This document shows, one piece after another, positions 1-4,884 of a stretch of DNA of 6,150 bases. The stretch spans positions 1 to 6,150 of the forward strand of contig MFTJ01000057.1 in assembly GCA_001786805.1 (NCBI GenBank), in the 5' to 3' direction. This stretch comes from Candidatus Nomurabacteria bacterium RIFCSPHIGHO2_01_FULL_39_10. Lineage in GTDB: Bacteria; Patescibacteriota; Minisyncoccia; Phycocordibacterales; UBA9973. The notes below the pieces were generated by a model that saw nothing but the letters and a program-made list of their open reading frames with translations, was not told the origin of the DNA and did not search any database. The position numbers were made by a program, and so were the translations under genes. The number at the start of each line of letters is the position of its first letter. The first letter of the stretch is position 1.

Positions 1-104
1 CATATTTAACTATTCTCGATAGCTAGTATATGATACGTTCCTCGACGATACTCTTGTCATAATCAAAATCACTTTTGACTAATACCTCTTGAGGACAACG
101 GCTT

Positions 105-113
105 ATTTATAAA
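105..113 (-). promoter_or_regulatory. Candidate leftward archaeal TATA box in the left-edge spacer
   Basis: Read on the minus strand this is TTTATAAAT, a near-ideal archaeal box A. It would start transcription near position 83 and run off the left edge. An ATG lies on the minus strand at 3-1, exactly at the border, and could begin the gene served, but no Shine-Dalgarno site is visible before it. All three forward frames from the left edge close within about 25 bases, so no rightward gene enters the window here. I see nothing else in 1-143. The call rests on motif match alone. Confidence 0.35.
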
Positions 114-143
114 GCTTTCCGTCAGAAATATGTTACCGACGAC

Positions 144-165
144 AAATGAAAAAAAAGATTCATTT
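144..165 (-). terminator. Hairpin/oligo-T terminator after the peroxiredoxin gene
   Basis: Immediately downstream of the peroxiredoxin stop codon, 7-bp perfect inverted arms (AAATGAA at 144-150 and TTCATTT at 159-165) flank a short A-rich loop. On the minus strand the left arm and loop form a run of eight T. Archaeal transcription commonly ends at oligo-T tracts, so this is a good site for the end of the bcp transcript. The stem is weak (AT-rich), so the T run is probably the working element. Confidence 0.6.
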
Positions 166-169
166 AAAT

Positions 170-637
170 TTACTTTTTCACCCTCTCAAGCACCTCTTTC
201 GCATGCCCTTTAACCGAAACGTTACGCCAAATATGAATAATCTTCCCGCGTCCATCAATCAAAAACGTCGTCCGTAACACCCCCATATACTCACGGCCCA
301 TAAACTTTTTCTTTCCCCACACTCCATACGCACAAAGCACTTTCTTCGACTCATCGCTCAATAACGTAACACCTAACTTCTGCTTTGAAATAAAATTGCA
401 ATGACTCTTCACCGAATCCGGACTCACCCCGACAACCTCAACACCCAACTTCTTAAACTCCGGCAACACCGATGTAAACTCAATCCCCTCAATCGTACAC
501 CCCGGCGTATTATCCTTCGGATAAAAATACAACACTACTTTCTTTCCTTTAAAATCAGTTAACGAAACCTTCTTCCCATCCTGATTCACAAGCGTAAACC
601 CCGGCGCTTTCATTCCTTCTTTTAAAATACCAACCAT
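170..637 (-). CDS. bcp: Peroxiredoxin, Bcp/PrxQ family (thiol peroxidase)
   Basis: Predicted cytosolic thiol peroxidase that reduces hydrogen peroxide and organic hydroperoxides using thioredoxin-like electron donors. The peroxiredoxin signature PKDNTPGCT holds the peroxidatic cysteine, C47, and is followed by the usual thioredoxin-fold strands (VEVVGVSPD, TLLSD) and YGVW near residue 104. At 155 aa the length is normal for the family. I start at the ATG at 637, because GAGGTGA ends five bases before it. An in-frame GTG nine bases upstream lies inside that ribosome site and would add three residues. C47 at this start also matches the usual PrxQ numbering. The E. coli-type resolving cysteine (+5) is absent: that residue is Ile52. 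Two other cysteines, C80 and C102, remain, and C80 in the following helix is the likelier partner. Transcribed alone, divergent from the NicO-like gene, and followed by an oligo-T terminator. Family call is secure; donor and resolving mechanism are inferred. Confidence 0.95.
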   Translation of the reverse strand: MVGILKEGMKAPGFTLVNQDGKKVSLTDFKGKKVVLYFYPKDNTPGCTIEGIEFTSVLPEFKKLGVEVVGVSPDSVKSHCNFISKQKLGVTLLSDESKKVLCAYGVWGKKKFMGREYMGVLRTTFLIDGRGKIIHIWRNVSVKGHAKEVLERVKK

Positions 638-642
638 CCCAA

Positions 643-649
643 TCACCTC
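643..649 (-). promoter_or_regulatory. Strong Shine-Dalgarno site that sets the peroxiredoxin start
   Basis: On the minus strand this reads GAGGTGA, a full match to the 3' end expected of archaeal 16S rRNA. It lies five bases before the ATG at 637 and overlaps the alternative GTG at 646. That overlap argues for the ATG as the true start. Confidence 0.8.
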
Positions 650-754
650 ACAAATCCATATCCCTAACTATCACGCTAATCTTCTTAAGCTTTTGCTCAT
701 CAGAACAACAATTTTGTCTCACTCATCTCCAAAACAAATTTAACCAAAGACGTC

Positions 755-767
755 TTATAGACTATAA
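755..767. promoter_or_regulatory. 13-bp perfect palindrome in the divergent spacer
   Basis: TTATAGACTATAA has 6-bp arms around a single central base. It lies in the 235-bp spacer (638-872) between the divergent peroxiredoxin and NicO-like genes. Each strand presents a TTATA core, so it could be a shared or back-to-back TATA element, or an operator. If it is the promoter, both leaders would be fairly long (roughly 80-90 nt). Another minus-strand candidate is TTAAATTT near 736-743. The rest of the spacer shows no gene, clear RNA fold or Shine-Dalgarno site for the gene at 873. Confidence 0.3.
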
Positions 768-872
768 TCAGAACATATTTGTCACACACCACCACAACTG
801 CAACTCCCCAGGTAATTAACACTAAAAAAACAATAATTCAAAAATAGAAAACAAATCAAAACCCCCCTACAA

Positions 873-1475
873 ATGACACTAGAAATGATAAGTATCGGCG
901 TTCTACTGGGCATACGCCACGCCTTTGAACCGGATCATCTCGCCGCCATCTCAACCCAAGTAGCGCAAGAAAACAAATTCATTCACCAACTAAAACAAGG
1001 AATAGCGTGGGGTGTCGGACATACACTGTTTCTCGTTGTAATCGCAAGCATTATACTCCTAACTCAACTACATATCCCAAAAAACCTAGAACTCATTATA
1101 GAATGTAGCATAGGCATACTGCTTATCACCATAGGAATCTATTCGATAAAAAGAAACGTTGCAACAGAAAAAAACACAACCTCAGCAACCTCAACACTAA
1201 CAGCAACAAAAAAATCATTTTTAATTGGCAGTGCCCACGGACTTGCCGGAAGTTCTGCAATTGTCCTCCTCGTATCCACCCTGTTTTCAAACAAGCTTAC
1301 TGGATTAGTATACATCCTTATAGTTGGCATTGGCTCAATAGTAGGAATGTCCCTCATAACATCCCTCTTTCGCCTGCTCCCCTCACAAAAAAATAAGAGA
1401 ATAGAACAAATCGCAGGTGTTGTAAGTATAATAGTAGGTATATTGGTAATACTAAAAACAATTAATTTATTCTAA
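873..1475 (+). CDS. NicO/UreH-like membrane transporter, probable nickel/cobalt or related transport
   Basis: A 200-residue, very hydrophobic protein with about six predicted membrane segments. Helix 1 carries H16-x4-D21-H22 (in GIRHAFEPDHLAA), the hallmark of NiCoT/NicO-type metal permeases. It is followed by GIAWGVGHT (residues 43-51, H50) and by SAHGLAGSS (residues 120-128, H122), which together resemble UreH-like members of the superfamily. The segment between helices 3 and 4 (about 93-114) is rich in Ser, Thr and Ala, where many nickel permeases have a His-rich loop. The start is an ATG with no Shine-Dalgarno site and no clear box at leaderless distance; a second ATG four codons on is possible. 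The gene stands alone, with no urease, hydrogenase or metal regulator in the window, so substrate cannot be set from context. Distant TauE/CcdA-like roles are possible. Fold and motif call is good; nickel specificity is inference. Confidence 0.78.
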   Translation: MTLEMISIGVLLGIRHAFEPDHLAAISTQVAQENKFIHQLKQGIAWGVGHTLFLVVIASIILLTQLHIPKNLELIIECSIGILLITIGIYSIKRNVATEKNTTSATSTLTATKKSFLIGSAHGLAGSSAIVLLVSTLFSNKLTGLVYILIVGIGSIVGMSLITSLFRLLPSQKNKRIEQIAGVVSIIVGILVILKTINLF

Positions 1476-1526
1476 AACATAAATAATAATCTCACTTCTC
1501 CTCACAGTAGTTCTACCACAGATACA

Positions 1527-1991
1527 TTATCTTGACTTCAATTTAAGTTTACAAATATTATTTTGACAACTATATCCCGTTGCACAAAAATTATTATTAC
1601 TGCAACTAAACCCGTCCACACCTAAACAAGCTTTCCCTTCAAAATTGTAATTTCCTGTAGCACACTTTGTTGTAGAAGGACACGTTGCTGTACACTCCAC
1701 ACGACCACATTCATCTCCTGCACTTAACTTTTCTGGACAATATGTCCATTTTGCATCTTTGTTCCCACTAACATACCCACGTGCAGGCTTTTGTTCTTCA
1801 ACTGGAAGATAATCCCATTCAACATCTTTACCACTCTCATAACCTGAAATTGATTTAGTAGGACACCAAGCGCCAACACATCTATCACTTATCGCTTTTC
1901 CTACAAACGCACTTTTTCCCGGAGTTAATCCGCATCCCGCAACAAGAAGAACAAACAAAACAACACAAATCAATAATATTTTTTTAATCAT
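1527..1991 (-). CDS. Small cysteine-rich lipoprotein with two internal GYxSG repeats
   Basis: A 154-aa predicted surface lipoprotein. Residues 1-19 form a signal peptide (Lys3-Lys4, then a hydrophobic core) ending in the lipobox VAGC with lipidated Cys20. The mature part has two copies of a GYxSGxxD...WxYxP unit, starting at residues 50 and 72. A cysteine-rich region follows (C85, C95, C100, C104, C110, C122, C130, C136, C142, C147). Its tail, CSNNNFCATGYSCQNNIC, looks like the small disulfide modules found in many secreted proteins. The protein ends in a basic stretch. I chose the ATG at 1991 because GAGGTG lies four bases before it and the signal peptide starts there; an upstream in-frame start would put 13 unlikely residues before the signal. 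A TATA box at 2041-2048 gives it its own promoter. It converges on the NicO-like gene. I do not recognise the family; substrate binding or envelope structure would be guesses. Confidence 0.82.
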   Translation of the reverse strand: MIKKILLICVVLFVLLVAGCGLTPGKSAFVGKAISDRCVGAWCPTKSISGYESGKDVEWDYLPVEEQKPARGYVSGNKDAKWTYCPEKLSAGDECGRVECTATCPSTTKCATGNYNFEGKACLGVDGFSCSNNNFCATGYSCQNNICKLKLKSR

Positions 1992-1995
1992 CTCA

Positions 1996-2001
1996 CACCT
2001 C
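1996..2001 (-). promoter_or_regulatory. Shine-Dalgarno site that sets the lipoprotein start
   Basis: On the minus strand GAGGTG sits four bases before the ATG at 1991. This makes that ATG, which begins directly with the signal peptide, the preferred start over a start 13 codons upstream. Confidence 0.75.
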
Positions 2002-2040
2002 AATAAATTAAGTAATCTTGTTATCACCAAACAGAAAGAA

Positions 2041-2048
2041 TATATAAA
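2041..2048 (-). promoter_or_regulatory. TATA box for the lipoprotein gene
   Basis: The minus strand reads TTTATATA, a strong archaeal box A. A start about 26 bp downstream (near 2018-2020) gives a leader of roughly 28 nt, long enough to carry the Shine-Dalgarno site at 1996-2001. This supports transcription separate from the zinc-ribbon gene just upstream. Confidence 0.6.
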
Positions 2049-2085
2049 TTAAGCATATACCAAAGAATACAGATTAGTTATCAAT

Positions 2086-2328
2086 TCACTTCTCCCCAAC
2101 CCTGCGAATCACCGACTCAATTGATATCTTTCGCAGCATTGAAATCGCATCATGTCCCGACCCTAAAAACGACGCTTTCAGCCAATTTTTCTTCCCACAA
2201 TCATCACATTTTACTGACTTATAATGATGCACATGCTCTCGCCACTCTGACCGCCATACCTCCTCAGAAAGACTCTCAGAGCAATATAAACACCGCACCT
2301 CACTTATCTTTGAAAGCATATACTCCAT
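2086..2328 (-). CDS. Small zinc-ribbon-like protein, two CxxC pairs
   Basis: An 80-aa basic protein with CLYC at 13-16 and CDDC at 41-44, followed by GKKNW. The pairs are 24 residues apart, the pattern of a zinc ribbon that binds one Zn(II). The segment between them is rich in Trp, Glu, Arg and His (W25, W29, H32, H34, H35). A GSGHD motif follows at about 56-60, and the C-terminal part looks helical. There is no signal peptide or membrane segment, so it is likely cytosolic. Start choice is uncertain: TTG at 2343, ATG at 2328 or ATG at 2319. I prefer 2328 because a TTTTAAAA box lies about 26 bp upstream, which would give a leaderless mRNA. It points the same way as the lipoprotein gene, but that gene has its own promoter. 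Function unknown; nucleic-acid binding is the usual guess for such ribbons but is not shown. Confidence 0.7.
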   Translation of the reverse strand: MEYMLSKISEVRCLYCSESLSEEVWRSEWREHVHHYKSVKCDDCGKKNWLKASFLGSGHDAISMLRKISIESVIRRVGEK

Positions 2329-2350
2329 ATACTTTTTGAACAAAACCCCA

Positions 2351-2358
2351 TTTTAAAA
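2351..2358 (-). promoter_or_regulatory. TATA-like box for the zinc-ribbon gene
   Basis: TTTTAAAA, symmetrical, is centred about 26.5 bp upstream of the ATG at 2328 on the minus strand. That spacing places the transcription start on or next to the ATG, so the mRNA would be leaderless. It is the main reason for choosing this start over TTG at 2343. Confidence 0.45.
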
Positions 2359-2413
2359 AGATTGCGAAAATCAAGCAAAAAAGTAGAAAATAAAGAAAAA
2401 TAATACATAATCA

Positions 2414-2421
2414 TTATAAAT
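2414..2421 (+). promoter_or_regulatory. TATA box for the gene at 2444
   Basis: TTATAAAT matches the archaeal box A consensus and is centred about 26 bp before the ATG at 2444. Transcription should start at or beside that ATG, predicting a leaderless mRNA. It argues against the in-frame TTG at 2441 as the start. Confidence 0.6.
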
Positions 2422-2443
2422 AACACCTCAAAAATCAACTTTG

Positions 2444-3118
2444 ATGACATTTGAAGACAAACTAAAAGAACTCACCGACACCTACAACGTATTTCCCAAT
2501 CTCACCCAACAAGAGGCCATGACCAAAACCCTCATCGAAACATTTCAAGCAACAGAAGTAAAATATGAGCAAGCCGAAGATTGGGATGGACCAACCACAT
2601 GTACTATTATGCTGCCTGCTCCTGGTCTACGAACATATTGTAATATAGATACAAAATCCCAACCTAACCCTTGGAGAAAAGAAGCGATTACATACCAATC
2701 CAAAAACACTCAACCCACCTTGCCCCTGGCTGAAAATGGCTGGATTGCTATGTATCTACGCTACAAAAAAGAATTTCCTCCAACTGAAAGCATTGACCAA
2801 ATACGATTCAGCTTTAGTTGTGACATAAACTTTCCCCAATTTGACGCAAACGCTGATCTCAACAGACGTAGATATCGCTACAAAACACAAAACGGAGAAT
2901 TTTACGCCTATTGGGATGAAGATGTCGATGCATCCTACCTCTCAAATAAAATAAGTGAGGGATACCAAAGAGATACAGCGAACAGAATTCATCTTTCTCA
3001 AACAATTCGAGGTGGTAAAATTTCGTGGATTGGCATCAACCAAAAAACGCTAGGCTTAGGCATCTTAACTGACTTCTTTGAAGATATAGGCTATCAAGGA
3101 TTAGAAAAATTACTCTAA
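2444..3118 (+). CDS. Conserved-looking hypothetical protein, 224 aa, function unknown
   Basis: I do not recognise this protein. It is soluble, with no signal peptide, lipobox or membrane helix. The first 40 residues look helical (KLKELTDTYNVF, then a helix around EAMTKTLIETF). The middle looks beta-rich and aromatic, including TTCTIMLPAPG, NGWIAMYLRYKKEF and IRFSFSCDINFPQFD. A run near residues 143-160 alternates Arg, Tyr and acidic residues. The last 30 residues (IGINQKTLGLGILTDFFEDIGYQG) look like strand, then helix. Its three cysteines are scattered and form no metal motif. Codon use resembles the nop5 gene, so nothing marks it as recently acquired. The ATG at 2444 fits a TATA box at leaderless distance; an in-frame TTG sits just before it. 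It is divergent from the zinc-ribbon gene, and the next gene has its own promoter, so no operon partner helps. The reading frame is convincing; any function would be invented. Confidence 0.75.
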   Translation: MTFEDKLKELTDTYNVFPNLTQQEAMTKTLIETFQATEVKYEQAEDWDGPTTCTIMLPAPGLRTYCNIDTKSQPNPWRKEAITYQSKNTQPTLPLAENGWIAMYLRYKKEFPPTESIDQIRFSFSCDINFPQFDANADLNRRRYRYKTQNGEFYAYWDEDVDASYLSNKISEGYQRDTANRIHLSQTIRGGKISWIGINQKTLGLGILTDFFEDIGYQGLEKLL

Positions 3119-3140
3119 AAAGTACTTGCCTCACAAATCA

Positions 3141-3156
3141 CTTCTTCTTTTTCTCT
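3141..3156 (+). terminator. Pyrimidine/T-rich tract after the gene at 2444
   Basis: A T-rich run with five consecutive T lies about 23 bases past the stop codon at 3116-3118 and before the next TATA box. Archaeal termination often uses such U-rich stretches without a hairpin, and none is visible here. This is a reasonable but unproven terminator. Confidence 0.4.
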
Positions 3157-3174
3157 AACCTCTGTTCCATCACA

Positions 3175-3183
3175 TTTTTATAC
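3175..3183 (+). promoter_or_regulatory. TATA box for the GNAT-like gene
   Basis: TTTTTATAC is centred about 27 bp upstream of the ATG at 3206. The distance predicts transcription starting at the ATG. No Shine-Dalgarno site is seen in the pyrimidine-rich bases between them, consistent with a leaderless mRNA. Confidence 0.5.
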
Positions 3184-3205
3184 TTTCGTTTACTCTTCAG
3201 TCTCC

Positions 3206-3811
3206 ATGCTCTATATTAAAGAAGCAACAGACGTTCCCAAGCAACAGTATGCGCTCTTAGCACAGCTTCTCAACACCGCGTGGAAAGAGTTGATTGTAAC
3301 AACACCAGAACATCTCGAATCTCGTTTCGCATCAGGAAACAAATTTCTGATTGTGTATGGCAACTCTGCCTTTGTAGATAAAGAAAATCTCGCACAAGAA
3401 TATGGAATTGCTCTCCCAAACGAAGATATACCTTTAGGATTGCTCGAAACAATTACCCTAAGAACAAACGGAGTAATGGACCAAGTGCCAAAAACATATG
3501 GAGAGTTAACCAACAACGGTCTCTGGAAACTTTTAGTAGAAAATGCAGATACTTTAATAATGGTCGATGCGACAAAAATGCCAACAGGGCCAAAAGAAGT
3601 GACCGGATTGATGATGAATTCGGTAAAAGAATATTTGTGTCAAACTTCTTTGGAATACGCCTGGACCTTTACTCCAGATATCGAAGGCGTAAAGAAATGG
3701 CATGAAAGTTTTGGCGCAAAAAATTCACACTATAGAATTCCTAACGCCCGCCCTAATTGGAAAGAACCAGCAGTAAACTTTATGGATTATTCTCATCTAA
3801 TCAAAAAATAG
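3206..3811 (+). CDS. GNAT-like acetyltransferase-related protein, tentative
   Basis: A 201-aa soluble protein whose layout recalls the GCN5-related N-acetyltransferase fold. An N-terminal helical part (LLAQLLNTAW, residues 17-26) leads into a strand (FLIVYG, 47-52). A strand typical of the GNAT centre (PLGLLETITL, 76-85) and TLIMVDATKMPTG (116-128) come next, where family members have the strand leading to the acetyl-CoA loop. The helix at 130-144 follows. Near the end, GVKKWHESFGAK (161-172) resembles the common 'a..lYeklGF' helix and turn, then NARPNWKEP and a last strand. The canonical Q/RxxGxG/A pyrophosphate-binding loop is not seen; PTGPKEVTG occupies that place. It may be a degenerate member or one with another ligand. 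The ATG is at leaderless distance from a TATA box. Nearby genes give no substrate clue. The gene is secure, the fold is a moderate inference, and activity is unknown. Confidence 0.5.
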   Translation: MLYIKEATDVPKQQYALLAQLLNTAWKELIVTTPEHLESRFASGNKFLIVYGNSAFVDKENLAQEYGIALPNEDIPLGLLETITLRTNGVMDQVPKTYGELTNNGLWKLLVENADTLIMVDATKMPTGPKEVTGLMMNSVKEYLCQTSLEYAWTFTPDIEGVKKWHESFGAKNSHYRIPNARPNWKEPAVNFMDYSHLIKK

Positions 3812-3867
3812 AACAGATGAATCTCACAATCTTTCCGCAACCCTTTTAAAAAACACCCCTTTTTGCC

Positions 3868-3877
3868 TATATTATAA
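3868..3877 (+). promoter_or_regulatory. TATA box of the nop5-flpA operon
   Basis: TATATTATAA lies about 35 bp before the nop5 ATG. A start 26 bp downstream falls near 3900, leaving a leader of about 9 nt with no Shine-Dalgarno site. A five-T run at 3860-3864 just upstream may help end the preceding GNAT-like transcript. A TTTTAAAA at 3844-3851 is a less well-placed alternative box. Confidence 0.55.
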
Positions 3878-3908
3878 CACACAATAACAGCAAACCAAAA
3901 CACAAAAC

Positions 3909-4853
3909 ATGACCACCTACCTCTTCACCAATATTCTTGGCAGCTTTGTACTAGACCAAAATCTAAAAATAATCGACCAAACCCTCTTCACCTCTGTTGA
4001 ACAATACCTTGAAAAATCCGCAACAGAACAAAAAATCCAAAAAGCCCACCCTAACACCCAACCCCTCCCGCAAGATAAACTGTTCCAAGTCCTCGCCATA
4101 TTCAAAGACCAAAAATATTTCACCACATTCAAAAATTTCAATCGCTTAATCACTAAAAAAGCCATGCAACTCTCTGTATCAGAAGATCAACTGATCATCC
4201 AAACCATCGCTAATATTAACGAGATCGACAAAAACGTCAACATCTTAAGTAAACGCCTCCGCGAATGGTACTCATTATACTTCCCAGAACTATCCCAACG
4301 AACGCCTGACCATCAAAAATACGCTGAATTACTAATTGAAAAAACAAAACAACAGCTCGCAGACGAAATCAAACTCACTGAAGAAAGTATGGGAACAGAA
4401 CTAAGTGAAATCCATCTGCAACAAATGAAACTACTCGCCCAACAAATCCTCTCATTCTACACGTTACGTCAGCAACATGAACAATATCTCGAAACCGTCA
4501 TGAAACAATACTGCCCAAATATCCAATCATTGGCAGGCACAACGATTGCCGCAAGATTAATTGAATTAGCAAAAGGCCTCAAACACCTCGCACTACTTCC
4601 CGCCTCAACCGTCCAATTACTTGGCGCAGAAAAAGCCTTATTTCGCCATCTTAAAACCGGCAATCGCAGTCCCAAACACGGCGTCATCATCAATCATCCT
4701 CTCGTACAAAACGCCAAACGCACCGAAAAAGGCCGCTCCGCCCGTCTGTTAGCAGATAAATTATCATTATGCGCCCGACTCGATTACTTTAAAGGTGAAT
4801 TCAAAGCCGAACAATACAAAAAAGAATTGATTGAAAAATTAAAATCAAAATAA
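3909..4853 (+). CDS. nop5: Nop5 (aNop56/58), core scaffold of the box C/D RNP
   Basis: Scaffold of the archaeal box C/D ribonucleoprotein. It joins L7Ae-bound guide RNA to fibrillarin so that guide-selected rRNA or tRNA sites are 2'-O-methylated. Residues 1 to about 80 form the N-terminal domain that binds fibrillarin. The central coiled coil runs from about 90 to 200 and includes the family hallmark LREWYSLYFPEL (117-128). The C-terminal Nop domain (about 202-297) has GAEKALFRHLKTG (239-251), SPKHGVIINHP (254-264) and GRSARLLADKLSLCARLDYF (275-294), all diagnostic. The protein is 314 aa and ends soon after the Nop domain in KKELIEKLKSK, without the long Lys/Glu-rich tail of eukaryotic and some archaeal members. 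The ATG follows a short leader with no ribosome site. Fibrillarin lies 31 bp downstream, the classic archaeal pairing. Assignment is near certain. Confidence 0.96.
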   Translation: MTTYLFTNILGSFVLDQNLKIIDQTLFTSVEQYLEKSATEQKIQKAHPNTQPLPQDKLFQVLAIFKDQKYFTTFKNFNRLITKKAMQLSVSEDQLIIQTIANINEIDKNVNILSKRLREWYSLYFPELSQRTPDHQKYAELLIEKTKQQLADEIKLTEESMGTELSEIHLQQMKLLAQQILSFYTLRQQHEQYLETVMKQYCPNIQSLAGTTIAARLIELAKGLKHLALLPASTVQLLGAEKALFRHLKTGNRSPKHGVIINHPLVQNAKRTEKGRSARLLADKLSLCARLDYFKGEFKAEQYKKELIEKLKSK

Positions 4854-4884
4854 GAAACATAAACAAAGAAAAAAACCACACACC

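Noticed and set aside
10..60. Minus-strand mini-ORF of 16 codons
   Set aside because: It has no Shine-Dalgarno site at a useful distance, is too short to judge, and its residue content gives no protein signal.
861..869. Run of six C just before the NicO-like ATG, considered as a regulatory element
   Set aside because: It cannot act as a Shine-Dalgarno site, has no complementary G run nearby to form a hairpin, and fits the general C-richness of this strand.
1139..1357. Minus-strand open frame of 72 codons opposite the NicO-like gene
   Set aside because: It lies wholly within a gene with clear family motifs, has no ribosome site and encodes no recognisable segment.
2121..2339. Plus-strand open frame opposite the zinc-ribbon gene
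   Set aside because: The opposite strand has paired CxxC motifs and a promoter at the right distance; this frame has neither.
3607..3616. C-box-like ATGATGA within the GNAT-like gene, considered as a box C/D guide RNA because of the nearby nop5-flpA
   Set aside because: No CTGA D box or internal C'/D' pair lies at suitable spacing, and the motif is explained by Met-Met-Asn codons.
4683..4692. Minus-strand ATGATGA inside nop5, considered as a C box
   Set aside because: It is produced by consecutive Ile codons of the Nop domain, and no paired D box was found.
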